From positions 478,882 through 542,881 of the forward strand of contig PEZS01000011.1 in assembly GCA_002778785.1 (NCBI GenBank): a stretch of DNA of 64,000 nucleotides, given 5' to 3'. Below are positions 19,068 to 28,346 of this stretch, in pieces. Made by a program: the position numbers and the translations under genes. The notes below the pieces were generated by a model. It saw nothing but the letters and a program-made list of their open reading frames with translations. It made no database searches and was not told the DNA's origin. Each line of letters opens with the position of its first letter. Within the stretch, counting starts at the first letter, position 1. Origin of the DNA: Bdellovibrionales bacterium CG10_big_fil_rev_8_21_14_0_10_45_34. Its GTDB lineage: Bacteria; Bdellovibrionota; Bdellovibrionia; Bdellovibrionales; 1-14-0-10-45-34.

Positions 19068-21329
19068 TTAAAGTTGAAAGTAAAATTCACTTCTCGGCTT
19101 ACGATCGGTGTTTATCAATTTATCATTACTTTGATAGGAGTCATTAGTGTATTGCTCAATAAACTGCACGGTGCCTAGAGAATTGCGCCTTTGCTCATCA
19201 CTAAGAAACTGCAAGAATTCCTCTCTGTTTTTAGCATTGAAAATAAATTCCTCATTAGAAACCAAAGCAAATCGCTCATAGGATCTCATGTGTTTAAACG
19301 TTGATCTAAGCGTATTGCGAATGATCGTGGGCTCTCCGAGCCAAACAACCAACACGCCGCCAGGGTTTAAGTGGCGTGCAGCTAGTTTAAAAAATTCTTT
19401 AGAATACAAATTTGTGCTATAAGCTGTTGACGGTCTAAGGGGGTCCATCATTATTAGGTCGTACTTTTTCTCGTTTTGATTGAGAAATCTCCGCGCATCT
19501 TCAATATAAGTATTGAGCTTTTCCGAAGATAACATTTGACGAATCGAATCTATTTTTTTCAAGTTTTTGATTAAGCTAGGACTCAGCTCCACCAAATCTA
19601 CCTGTACTGATGCGCTCATTCTGAGGGCATAGTCTACGAATGATCCCGTTCCGAGTCCGACTATAAGAATGTCTTTTAACTGACTAACGTGACTCACACC
19701 TTCTAAAAATTCGCTGGCAAACATCGGGTTAAAGCCGCCCAATAAACCTCCATGACTCAAACCATTTATATAATTCTTTAGATTGCCCTTTTCTGAGTGA
19801 TAAACTGAATAGATAACCGCATCATGAGCTTCTTCAATGTAAAGAGTCGAACCCTCACTATGAGTTAAGGACTCGGGGTGAAGCACTCGGTAAAGCTCAC
19901 CTTTTTTCGGAAAAAGAAAAAGCGAAATAGCAGACAGTGCGATAACGGCGGCAATCCCAATTCTGTTCGCTCTTTTCAAAGCACCTATAGCCATCAATAT
20001 GCCCACCGCAACAAAGATAGCTAGAGTCCTTTCTGTTCCCAAAAATTCTAAAAACAAAAATGTGGTCGCAATACCGCCGATCGCGTTGCCAACTGCGATC
20101 AAGAGGTAGGTATTGCCCACTGCAATGCCTTCAGCCCTTTTTGAGGCAAAAACTATTACTGAAGCAAGAGGAATATTAATACCTACAAAAATCGTTGGTA
20201 TACCCAAAAACAACAGCGGCCAGATAATAATGTCAAAGCTAGCAAAGATATTTTGCCCTGATGGGTTAGAACCGCTCAGCATTTCACTCAAACTGTAGGG
20301 CGGATGAAGTTCAGTCAAAAAACTCTTAACAGTCAGTAGCTGAAGCCAAGGAGCTTCGCTAAAATAAACAAATCCGGCAATGATTAAAGCTGTTGTAATA
20401 GCAATTAACATTTGATTCACATAAAAAAATCGCCCGAGATTGACGATTCTTTTTGAATCAACAAGCCTTCCAATAGAGTAGCTCCCAACTGCTAGGGCCA
20501 GAAGATACACACTCAAGATAGAAGAAAAAGCGTATGGGGATGCTTTTACCAAGATTGAAAGCATTCGAAGCCAAATTATTTCATACCCAATTGCCAAGAA
20601 TCCAACTGTGAGGATTATAACTGCGGGAAGTTTCACGCCCGGTAACTCCCCTTCCGTAGTATTGCTAACAGCGCCTTTTGTGGCAGCTTCTTGCGCTAGA
20701 AACATAGGCGCCTTGGCAATCAAAAACACCGCTAGAGCTAACAAGAAATCTATGGCCACTGCCCAATAAACAGCCCCATCAAGACCCCACCTTGATATGA
20801 AAACGAAACTAGAAATCAACGAACCCGCAGCTGCTCCAATTGTGTTTAAAAAATACATTGTGGATACCGAACGTTGGAAGTTCGAATTCAGGGTGCTGGC
20901 AATCTGCACTACAATTGGTAGTGTCATTCCCATTAACACGGTCGGCGCAGATAGAAATACCAAGATACAAATTGCCGACAAGGACATTGGCCATCCAGCT
21001 GTAACGGAGCCGATTTTTGTAAGAAATGGTAGACTCAGAAGACCAAACCCACACACGGCCAGTTGAACAATTAAATACAACTTTACTCGACTACTAGCCG
21101 CCCATACCCATTTGCCGCCGACATAGCCACCAACGCCCAGGCCAAGCATATAAATTGAAACGATGACGGCGATTGAAACAGTACCAACACCGTAATAAGT
21201 AGTGAGTAGTCTCTGCCAAACAACTTGGTATACAAGGCTTGCGAAACCCGAAAAGAAAAAGATTGAACCCAAGATGAGATAGAGTGCTCTTCCGCCGCTC
21301 CGTGGATGCCCCATGACTCCCCTGTTCAA
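19068..21329 (-). CDS. Fused MFS-like membrane domain plus spermidine-synthase-like domain
   Basis: The protein is 753 residues. The first 470 or so hold about 12-14 hydrophobic segments beginning FFSGFASLVYQVVWQR, a sequence common to bacterial 'spermidine synthase' membrane fusions. The last 230 hold a methyltransferase-like Rossmann domain with LIVGLGTGSF, DLVELSP, IEDARRFL and DLIMMDP. Members of this class are widespread, but most have no proven activity and are probably not polyamine synthases. The TTG start overlaps the deacetylase stop (TTGA); an ATG at 21314 lies behind AGGGGAG, but too close. Its place inside an amino-sugar operon is unusual. Membrane-linked group transfer is a guess. 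Confidence 0.75.
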   Translation of the reverse strand: MNRGVMGHPRSGGRALYLILGSIFFFSGFASLVYQVVWQRLLTTYYGVGTVSIAVIVSIYMLGLGVGGYVGGKWVWAASSRVKLYLIVQLAVCGFGLLSLPFLTKIGSVTAGWPMSLSAICILVFLSAPTVLMGMTLPIVVQIASTLNSNFQRSVSTMYFLNTIGAAAGSLISSFVFISRWGLDGAVYWAVAIDFLLALAVFLIAKAPMFLAQEAATKGAVSNTTEGELPGVKLPAVIILTVGFLAIGYEIIWLRMLSILVKASPYAFSSILSVYLLALAVGSYSIGRLVDSKRIVNLGRFFYVNQMLIAITTALIIAGFVYFSEAPWLQLLTVKSFLTELHPPYSLSEMLSGSNPSGQNIFASFDIIIWPLLFLGIPTIFVGINIPLASVIVFASKRAEGIAVGNTYLLIAVGNAIGGIATTFLFLEFLGTERTLAIFVAVGILMAIGALKRANRIGIAAVIALSAISLFLFPKKGELYRVLHPESLTHSEGSTLYIEEAHDAVIYSVYHSEKGNLKNYINGLSHGGLLGGFNPMFASEFLEGVSHVSQLKDILIVGLGTGSFVDYALRMSASVQVDLVELSPSLIKNLKKIDSIRQMLSSEKLNTYIEDARRFLNQNEKKYDLIMMDPLRPSTAYSTNLYSKEFFKLAARHLNPGGVLVVWLGEPTIIRNTLRSTFKHMRSYERFALVSNEEFIFNAKNREEFLQFLSDEQRRNSLGTVQFIEQYTNDSYQSNDKLINTDRKPRSEFYFQL

Positions 21330-21994
21330 TCTTGAATTTCTTTGATGATTTGAAAAGCTTCAGCAAATCGATGGCCACTCGTTGCCCCACGAATTTGAGC
21401 GAGCGCTTGTATGGCCTCAACGCTCCTCGGGTAAGGAAAGTTGCCAAGCTCCGAAGAGTAAATTCGCATCGCCTCGACCTTTTTGCTCAACTCATTAGTG
21501 ACATTCACAAAAAGATTCGGACTAAACCCATTAACTATTTGAGCCGCTGAAAACTCAGTCTCAGAGAGGGTTTCGTAAGCCATAATTCTTTTGACTGTTG
21601 AATTTCTAAACCATTTAGTGGCGGAGAAAGTGGCATCGAACGTCACTTTGTGATCGGTATGAATGTCGTTTCTAAAAGGAATTAAAATTGTTTCAGCCGA
21701 AGTCTCTCTAATTACTTCGGCGATTTTGCTCGTCAAATCTTGCATCGGAACTGTATCAAGTCTGGCCGTAGGCATACCTAAACGAATAGATTCTCGAAAA
21801 CCGTAAAATCTGTGAACCTCATCTAGTCGATTCTCATATCCTTCCGGAAAGAAATCCTTCTTTTGAGCATCAGTTGGCTGAGTCACCAATAACCAAGTCA
21901 CATTGTGACCCATTCCAATTTGCTTAAACAAGTAGGCCCCACATCCGAGGGTCTCATCATCCGCGTGTGGCGCAACAACCAGTATATTACTCAT
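21326..21994 (-). CDS. PIG-L family de-N-acetylase
   Basis: The protein is 222 residues with the zinc-binding motif PHADDETLGCG at 9-19 (usually AHPDDE) and a second motif HTDHKVT near residue 112. Together these form the metal site of PIG-L/LmbE enzymes, which remove N-acetyl groups from GlcNAc derivatives. ATGA overlap with the formyltransferase stop, and AGGAGA just upstream, make a coupled start. In this operon it probably removes an acetyl group from the amino sugar before, or instead of, formylation at another amine. The substrate is inferred from context only. Confidence 0.88.
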   Translation of the reverse strand: MSNILVVAPHADDETLGCGAYLFKQIGMGHNVTWLLVTQPTDAQKKDFFPEGYENRLDEVHRFYGFRESIRLGMPTARLDTVPMQDLTSKIAEVIRETSAETILIPFRNDIHTDHKVTFDATFSATKWFRNSTVKRIMAYETLSETEFSAAQIVNGFSPNLFVNVTNELSKKVEAMRIYSSELGNFPYPRSVEAIQALAQIRGATSGHRFAEAFQIIKEIQD

Positions 21995-22884
21995 ATATAT
22001 TCTCCTAATCGCGGAAGATTTTTTAATGAATGGTCCACTACTCTCAGCCGATTTTCACCGGTTTGCACAACAAACTCAGTGCCATCTAGGTCGGTAACCA
22101 TACCTGGTTCAATACCTGTTTCACTGCAAACCACAATATCGCTTCGCCAGATTTTGTATTCCTCGCCGTTGTAAAAAGCACTGGCTCCGACATAAGGATT
22201 TGAAAGGCCTCGCACCAGATTGCGAATAGATCTGGCCGACATTCGCCAATCAATAATACCGTCCTCTCTTCGCCTCTTGCGCCAATAAGTAGCCTGCTCG
22301 CCATCTTGCGGAAATGATTTTAAGTCACCCAAAGACAGTTCTTGTAGCATTTTGCCAATCTGAAGCGCTGAAGAGGTGACGAGATTTTGGTAGAGATCTG
22401 CTGCGTAATCGGAGTCTTTAATCGGAACTACTTCTTGTGAAATGACATCTCCTGAGTCAGCGCCTTCATCCATCCAAAAAAAAGTTGATCCAGTGCTGTC
22501 GAGCCCTAAGACCAAGCTCCAAATTACCGGGTGGCGCCCTCGATGCTTTGGCAACATTGCGGGGTGATATCCGATGACGCCTAGTTTGGGCGATCGTAAG
22601 AACTCGGTTCTTAAAATATTGGACCAACCAACACAAAATATTAGGTCAACGCCTCGCTCTAAAACCCAGCTACTTACGCACTCAGATGGATTTGTCCAGT
22701 TCAGATAATCAATGTCATTTTGATCTGCAAAGCCCTTTAGGCTTACAAAGTCTGAATTAAAGTTGGATTCATTCTTAGAGATTATCCCAACAATTTCTGC
22801 ATACTGCGAATCTCTTATCGCCTGTGCCATAGCTAAACTAAACTCTACACAACCCAAAACAACCACTCTTAGGGGATGTGCCAT
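21991..22884 (-). CDS. Sugar-type N-formyltransferase homologue
   Basis: The protein is 297 residues. The N-terminal formyltransferase fold begins RVVVLGCVEF. The central HPAMLPKHRGRHPVIW matches the formyl-transfer loop, with its conserved histidine, and EGADSGDVI carries the conserved Asp. The C-terminal domain resembles the Fmt/ArnA substrate domain. In classical enzymes the triad is Asn-x-His...Asp; here the residue two before the His is Gly (VIGYHPA), so the Asn is missing or replaced. TAATG overlap links it to the LegC-like gene. It probably formylates the 4-amino group made by that aminotransferase, using N10-formyl-tetrahydrofolate. Confidence 0.83.
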   Translation of the reverse strand: MAHPLRVVVLGCVEFSLAMAQAIRDSQYAEIVGIISKNESNFNSDFVSLKGFADQNDIDYLNWTNPSECVSSWVLERGVDLIFCVGWSNILRTEFLRSPKLGVIGYHPAMLPKHRGRHPVIWSLVLGLDSTGSTFFWMDEGADSGDVISQEVVPIKDSDYAADLYQNLVTSSALQIGKMLQELSLGDLKSFPQDGEQATYWRKRRREDGIIDWRMSARSIRNLVRGLSNPYVGASAFYNGEEYKIWRSDIVVCSETGIEPGMVTDLDGTEFVVQTGENRLRVVDHSLKNLPRLGEYI

Positions 22885-24041
22885 TAACTCTCTCGCTTCA
22901 AAAGTTGGGGGCTACTTGGTAGCAGTACTGTGCTGTTGTAAAGAGCCTCCGTAGCAGACATATCCATTCGAGGGGCGTTCTTGAAGGCTGGCAAAGTATG
23001 AAGTGGAATCCAAAAAGGCCTTGCTCCTATCTTTAGCTCCGCACAATTTTCAAGGACTCTACTTTTATCGAGCCCTCGCAGCCGCACACCGTTTAACCAA
23101 TAATTACTTTCGCAAAAACTTGGGGCTTCAAATACATGGAGTTCTTCATCATCAGAAAACATTTCAACATAAAGTTTGTGAAGGCGCTTCTTTTGTTCAA
23201 GTTTGTGCGTTAGACGGTCTAGCTGGGAGCAACCCAGTGCCGCGTTGAGATTTGGCATTCGATAGTTGTAGCCCACTTGATCATGATAAAACTCCCATGA
23301 GTGAGGCATCTTAGCTGTGGTTGATAAGTGCTTTATAGTTGCCGCTGCGCCTGAATCATTTGTAACGACGGCTCCCCCGCCTCCGCAGGTTATAATTTTG
23401 TTTCCATTAAAACTGAATGTGCCGAAATCTCCAAATGTACCTGTATGCTTTTGATCAACAAATGTTCCTAGTGACTCAGAGGCATCTTCAATTAACTTCA
23501 ATCTAAATTCTTTCGCCAACGCTACAAGCTCCGGCATGTAGGGCGCAAATCCAAGTACATGAACTACTATCAGCGCCGTAACTCTAGCGCCAGATAGCTT
23601 ATTAACAAGCCCTTCTTCTTTAAGATAAAAACTTTCTCTTAAATAGTTTCTTAGCTTCTTTACATCTACGCAGAGCGTTTGCTCCGATACCTCAACAAAG
23701 TGTGGAACTGCACCACAGTACACAGCTGCATTGGCGGTAGCTACAAAAGTTAAACTTGGTAGCAATACTTCATCGCCTGCGGCAACGTTCGCCGCCAACA
23801 GCGCTAAGTGAAGGGCAGAAGTACCATTTACCACTGCTACACAGTTATCAGCTTTTACATAATACGCGAGTTTCTCTTCAAATGAGTTGACGAACTTTCC
23901 GGCAGTCGAAACCCAACCGGTCTCGATACACTCCTTTACGCCTTCGAGCTCGCTCGAATCAAACTTTGGCTCATGGATAGCTTGAACTGAGCTATCGCTA
24001 AATGTGTTTCGAATTTTTTGTGCAAGAGTTTTTTCAGTCAC
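22884..24041 (-). CDS. legC: LegC-family sugar aminotransferase (DegT/DnrJ/EryC1/StrS)
   Basis: The protein is 385 residues from the GTG at 24041, chosen because GAGG lies 7 nt upstream and the methyltransferase stop is just before it; an earlier ATG (24104) would overlap that gene by 53 bp. HEPKFDSSELEGVKECIETG and VSTAGKFVNSFEEKLA match LegC. NGTSALHLAL and LPSLTFVATANA form the PLP site, and SFNGNKIITCGGGG holds the Schiff-base lysine. LegC adds an amino group at C4 of the LegB product. It is followed directly by the formyltransferase. Confidence 0.9.
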   Translation of the reverse strand: MTEKTLAQKIRNTFSDSSVQAIHEPKFDSSELEGVKECIETGWVSTAGKFVNSFEEKLAYYVKADNCVAVVNGTSALHLALLAANVAAGDEVLLPSLTFVATANAAVYCGAVPHFVEVSEQTLCVDVKKLRNYLRESFYLKEEGLVNKLSGARVTALIVVHVLGFAPYMPELVALAKEFRLKLIEDASESLGTFVDQKHTGTFGDFGTFSFNGNKIITCGGGGAVVTNDSGAAATIKHLSTTAKMPHSWEFYHDQVGYNYRMPNLNAALGCSQLDRLTHKLEQKKRLHKLYVEMFSDDEELHVFEAPSFCESNYWLNGVRLRGLDKSRVLENCAELKIGARPFWIPLHTLPAFKNAPRMDMSATEALYNSTVLLPSSPQLLKRES

Positions 24042-24051
24042 TCCAAAACCT

Positions 24052-24753
24052 CTATTCGACCTTTTTAACAAGATAAAAGGATTTTGTTTTTGCAAGTGGA
24101 GCAACTTGATCAGAAATTCGCTCCACCCCTTCGACCAAAAAATTGGGGATAAAAGTCGATATGTAAGTTGGAATAAAAAAAGTTGGCAGCCTCTTAACTA
24201 TTTCAAATCCATGCACTCCCAAAATCTTGTTAAGCTCTGCTGGTGGATGATTAAAGGTTTTGCCACCCAAGAACGGAGACGGCACCAAACTTCTGGGTGA
24301 CCAATTAAATGCGTCAAAGATCAGATGGCCGTTCTTTTTTAAAACACGCGAGGCCTCTTTAAAAAAAACACTCAAGTCTTCAAAGTGAAAACAGAATCGG
24401 CTCATAACCCATAAATCAATGGTCTCATTGGCAAGTGGCAATTGATCCGCCGAACAGACTAAATATTCACTGGCCCCGTAGCTTTTGGCCACTTCGATCA
24501 TTGAAGGCGAAATATCTGCAGCAATGATGTTATTCGAAAACTTCTTGAGATTTGGTATAAATCGCCCTGTACCAACAGGACAATCTAGTATGAGTGATGC
24601 ACTGTCTATTTTGGCAAGAGTCAGCAACTCCTCTAGAGCTGAGTTTTCTTTTTTTGCGACGTATCGGCCGCCCAGCCTTTGGAATCTTTTCCAATCGTAA
24701 ATATCGACTACTTCGGATTTGCTATAATATATTCTCTTCGTTTCTTCCTGCAT
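24052..24753 (-). CDS. Class I SAM-dependent methyltransferase (Methyltransf_11 type)
   Basis: The protein is 233 residues. The SAM motif LILDCPVGTGRF is followed by IIAADISPSMIEVA and the late motif VFFKEASRVLKKNGHLIFDAF. It overlaps the upstream GT4 gene by 32 bp and lies just before the LegC-like gene. It probably methylates a sugar or lipid-linked intermediate. The exact target cannot be told. Confidence 0.82.
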   Translation of the reverse strand: MQEETKRIYYSKSEVVDIYDWKRFQRLGGRYVAKKENSALEELLTLAKIDSASLILDCPVGTGRFIPNLKKFSNNIIAADISPSMIEVAKSYGASEYLVCSADQLPLANETIDLWVMSRFCFHFEDLSVFFKEASRVLKKNGHLIFDAFNWSPRSLVPSPFLGGKTFNHPPAELNKILGVHGFEIVKRLPTFFIPTYISTFIPNFLVEGVERISDQVAPLAKTKSFYLVKKVE

Positions 24754-25948
24754 TCAATACGACTCCAGATCGGGCAAAATCCAACTGGTCTCTCCATTTA
24801 CTTTCAAAACCCGAGGGAGGAAACCGCGTGGTAAAATTCTCTACGATCATGGCATTAGACGCGAGTTGAATCTTTTTTTCAATCACAGACTGCATAGTTT
24901 GAGCCAAATGAGCAGCGTTGCCGGGTTCAATATAAAGGGTATTGGTCACCCCCTTATAAAACTCTTTAAATACTTCTAAGTCGGAAACTATAACCGGGAC
25001 TCCAAACAGCGAGGCCTCCAAAAATACACTGGGAAACACATTTGTGCCCCACTCAGCGAGGTACGGAAATACAAGGCAATCAACCTTTGAAAAGAATTCA
25101 CTGACTTGCACATCACCTTCGACAACATGGCCATCCCCAGCTGCTTGCACCACCACCTTGCGCGGTCCGCGCGAACTAAAGGCAAAGTGAAAATCACAAC
25201 GGATGCCCTTATTCTTTAAAATCGTGAGTGCCTCTAAAATATCTTCTACGCCCTTTACCGGATAGGTGTGTCCAATGTACCCGAACGAAATTGTTTTCTT
25301 GTTTTCAATAGGCGCAAGTTTCTGTGGTGGACCACTAAGTGGAGCCGAGTTTGGAATCACCTCTAACTGCATTCCGCTCCCGGCGTATTTGATAATAGTT
25401 TGCCTTTGCCTCTCTGTGGCCACGACAACATCGCCCTTCCACAAAGGAGCAAGTCGAACCCAGAAAGTGTTATTTATAATCATTCTGAGTAAAGTTTCTG
25501 CAGGCTCCGTCATCAGAAGCCTCGTTAGAATTGCCCATTTAGGGGCTTGCCAACACATCCCATCAACCCAAACGATCACTCGACCTTTAAAACCGAGGGT
25601 TAAAAGGGGAACCGCAAAAATCTGAGCCGCTGTTGGGATCTTCAGTACGACGGTTTTAACCCTGTTTTCACGAGAGAGCTTTCGCAGCTGTAAAATCCGA
25701 TTAAGACTAAAAAACGAGAAGAAAGTTGCAGTTTTGGTTTCGGCAGAAACCAGCGAGAGGACCTTATAGCCATTTTTTTTTAGCGTCTTCACCAAATGGA
25801 GATAAGCGTTTTTTTCACCAGAGATTTCGGCTTCTTGCCGCAACGGAAATACAATCACAGTGTCATCGCTTGAATCGTATTTCTCTTTAAACAACGCCGT
25901 TTCTCCCACTCTGCGGCTGAAAACCAGATGCGTGACACGTTTAGTCAA
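24722..25948 (-). CDS. Glycosyltransferase family 4
   Basis: The protein is 408 residues with a GT-B fold. The N-terminal domain is poorly conserved. The C-terminal donor domain begins ISFGYIGHTYPVKGVEDIL and contains NVFPSVFLEASLFGVPVIVSD, in which the conserved acidic residue sits in the GT4 ExxxFG(L/V)P pattern. The start appears to be TTG at 25948 with AGGGTG upstream. It is the first gene of the minus-strand operon running to 18080. Sugar specificity is unknown. Confidence 0.83.
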   Translation of the reverse strand: MTKRVTHLVFSRRVGETALFKEKYDSSDDTVIVFPLRQEAEISGEKNAYLHLVKTLKKNGYKVLSLVSAETKTATFFSFFSLNRILQLRKLSRENRVKTVVLKIPTAAQIFAVPLLTLGFKGRVIVWVDGMCWQAPKWAILTRLLMTEPAETLLRMIINNTFWVRLAPLWKGDVVVATERQRQTIIKYAGSGMQLEVIPNSAPLSGPPQKLAPIENKKTISFGYIGHTYPVKGVEDILEALTILKNKGIRCDFHFAFSSRGPRKVVVQAAGDGHVVEGDVQVSEFFSKVDCLVFPYLAEWGTNVFPSVFLEASLFGVPVIVSDLEVFKEFYKGVTNTLYIEPGNAAHLAQTMQSVIEKKIQLASNAMIVENFTTRFPPSGFESKWRDQLDFARSGVVLNAGRNEENIL

Positions 25949-26002
25949 ATAACACCCTGTGAATTGTTTAGGCTTGTCGGCACTTCTATTTTAAACAGAC
26001 TG

Positions 26003-26020
26003 ACTTTGCAATAGCAAAGT
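26003..26020 (+). promoter_or_regulatory. Perfect 7-bp inverted repeat in a divergent intergenic region
   Basis: ACTTTGC-AATA-GCAAAGT lies 23 bp before the start of the GT-C/LamG gene and between two divergent operons. It could be an operator or a leader hairpin. The 94-bp region also has two copies of ACCCTGTG, near 25953 and 26028. Function is not established. Confidence 0.3.
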
Positions 26021-26042
26021 TACAAAACCCTGTGGAAACGCA

Positions 26043-28346
26043 ATGTACAAGATAAGAGAATGTTTAGCGAAAATGGAATTTCAGCAAATTTTTAAGGCCT
26101 TGAAGTACGCCGGCTGGATCGCCTTTGGGCTCTATCTGTTTGCAACAACTTCCGCAATTTCTCGCAGGGCTGAAACCTTCGCCGACCTTAACACGCAAAG
26201 CTCTGACGGCGTGAATTCTATGGCGGTACTTGAGCGAACCAATTGGATTTCTAGCAACGGTTTTATCTCAAATGGCCCTCTCTATTATCGGTTGGCACGC
26301 ACTTTCCTTTATTTTGACCCCACCTACCAGATGGGCTTTGAAAAATATAGCGCTTCAAAAGATCGGCACGAACATTTCGCACTTATGCTCGTCGCCCTGC
26401 TGAGTGTTGCCGGGCTTTCGCTGCTCTGTTCGTATATTGGCTCCCCACCTTGGGCTCGAGGATGGACCTCGTTGTTTTTGATGTTCTGCTTACTGTCTTC
26501 GTCGGAGCTTTGGCTTTGGACGATTTTCATCAATCACCCAGATACGCTCCTGACACTTTTACTTTCAGTTGGCAACGCTCTTATACTCTATGCATTCACC
26601 TTAAAGTCTGATTTCAAAAATCCCTTGATATTGGCGGGAGCGACTTGGGGGCTGGCCCTTCTGTCAAAGACCTCGGCGCTCTTATTTTTATCCGGAGCGC
26701 TACTGGCGGCGCTGTCTCTCGCATATGAAAAAGGTTGGCGAAAACAAGATTTCTTAAATTACGCACGCTCTTTTTTATTGGCCTTAGTTCTTACATATCT
26801 GTTAGTCGGCTTTCCTCAATCTCTAGATTTAAAGTTACTCTATGAGTTCATCAACTTTCGGGCCGAAAAGGCAGGGCGAGTGACGGCGGCCTGGGACATA
26901 CCCTATTGGAGTAATCTGTTTCTAAGAACGGCGATAGTACCCGTATCTGCTGTATTGGGGATTTCTTTGTTTCAATATCCAAATCTTAAACGATTGAGCT
27001 TTTCACCCACGAGGGCTTTATTGGCTACAGTGGCCATTCCGCTTGCGGGTTTTTTGTCTTTGTTACCGATGGCTTACCCCGACTACAGGCAGCACTACAT
27101 ACTGCCGGTCGTAGGTACATTGTTGGTGAGCTCTATTTTTGGTGTGATTTTTATCTTACAAAAGGTATCCAAAACTCCATTGGGACCTAGGGCGCTTGTC
27201 TTACTTAGAACCTTCGCCGTGTCTTTAATTGTTTTCGCAGCCTTACTGTCGCTGCGCTGGCAAAGTCAAAAGGCGGGCCCGTACCTAAATGTTGACTATC
27301 AACTCCGCAATGACGCTGAGAAAATTAGAAGCTTTTTCACCGCCGAAAGGGCAAAAGGGAAAACCTTTCTCTTTGACCCCTACGTACCGATTGATCTTCG
27401 AATCCATCCAACTTTGACTGAGCCGACTAACTTTACTAAGGATTTGGTTAGCGAGGTGATCGATGCGGACTACTATATTTCTAGCTACCCCTATTTCAAA
27501 AGATTCGTATTTGAAAGTCCGAAAGGATGGCAACTTGCCGTTATGTCTGAAGATCGCTTTTTTAAAAGCAAAGAATTCTATACACCACAAATTAACAATG
27601 AGCAGACCTTTGAAGACGGCAAATATTTCAAGTGGGATTTAGCTGTCGACACTCAAACTGGTTTCAAAATCTGGAAAAGGAACTTAAAAATTCACTTTTC
27701 TTCAGAGCAACAGCGCCATGATCTTTCGGAGCTGATTCCTTCGCTGAAGTCTTCTGAAAATGTTCTCGTCAGAAAGCGGTTTGCTTCACTCCTAAACAAA
27801 AGTTTGAAGTCTACTTTAAATGCCGAACCAAGAATTTTGAAAAATGTTTTTAGCCCTTCTTCTATTGAAGATCTTCAGCTCATCAACTGGAGCAATGCTG
27901 ATATTAGTCTTCAAAGTGGGGCTTTTTCAGTTTGGGCGAACATAAAAGATTTAAGTTCGCCTAATAATATTTTGCTTTCGGTGCGCTCTGATTACGGAAC
28001 ACCAAGGTCTTTATATTTAGATAGAAATGGCGCTAACGGTGCCTTTTCATTTATTTTTGCCGGCCATTACATAGATGCCAGCAAACTAAAGATCATCACG
28101 GGAAAGTGGCACCACTACGCAATATCTTGGTCTGAGGGGCTCCAACAGTTGTTCGTTGATGGCACATTAATCAGCGAGGCAAAGCATGTACTTCCCAATA
28201 ATCCGGCTCGATATATTGCTTTTGGTCATTTAGGAGAAGGGACACAAGAGGGCTTCTGGAACGGAAGTTTTGCTGAACTGCACTGGTTCAACCGTAGCCT
28301 AAACTACGATGAAGTTTTGGCACTCTTTAAGGTAGGATTTGAATAG
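26043..28346 (+). CDS. GT-C-like membrane protein with C-terminal LamG/concanavalin-like domain
   Basis: The protein is 767 residues. Residues about 20-420 have around 10-11 hydrophobic segments with a large first loop (about 40-110) and NHPDTLL, resembling PMT/ArnT-type glycosyltransferases that use polyprenyl-phosphate sugars. A soluble stretch follows to about 600. The last 165 residues look like a LamG/concanavalin-A-type jelly roll: GAFSVWANIK, GKWHHYAISWSEGLQQLFVDG and FAELHWFNRSLNYDEVLAL are all typical. Such a carbohydrate-binding tail on a membrane glycosyltransferase is unusual. The 3' end overlaps the convergent GT2 gene by 20 bp. Confidence 0.7.
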   Translation: MYKIRECLAKMEFQQIFKALKYAGWIAFGLYLFATTSAISRRAETFADLNTQSSDGVNSMAVLERTNWISSNGFISNGPLYYRLARTFLYFDPTYQMGFEKYSASKDRHEHFALMLVALLSVAGLSLLCSYIGSPPWARGWTSLFLMFCLLSSSELWLWTIFINHPDTLLTLLLSVGNALILYAFTLKSDFKNPLILAGATWGLALLSKTSALLFLSGALLAALSLAYEKGWRKQDFLNYARSFLLALVLTYLLVGFPQSLDLKLLYEFINFRAEKAGRVTAAWDIPYWSNLFLRTAIVPVSAVLGISLFQYPNLKRLSFSPTRALLATVAIPLAGFLSLLPMAYPDYRQHYILPVVGTLLVSSIFGVIFILQKVSKTPLGPRALVLLRTFAVSLIVFAALLSLRWQSQKAGPYLNVDYQLRNDAEKIRSFFTAERAKGKTFLFDPYVPIDLRIHPTLTEPTNFTKDLVSEVIDADYYISSYPYFKRFVFESPKGWQLAVMSEDRFFKSKEFYTPQINNEQTFEDGKYFKWDLAVDTQTGFKIWKRNLKIHFSSEQQRHDLSELIPSLKSSENVLVRKRFASLLNKSLKSTLNAEPRILKNVFSPSSIEDLQLINWSNADISLQSGAFSVWANIKDLSSPNNILLSVRSDYGTPRSLYLDRNGANGAFSFIFAGHYIDASKLKIITGKWHHYAISWSEGLQQLFVDGTLISEAKHVLPNNPARYIAFGHLGEGTQEGFWNGSFAELHWFNRSLNYDEVLALFKVGFE

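Noticed and set aside
19068-21329. True spermidine synthase
   Set aside because: The glycine loop (GLGTGS) and membrane half fit the orphan MFS-SpeE class, most members of which have no shown polyamine activity.
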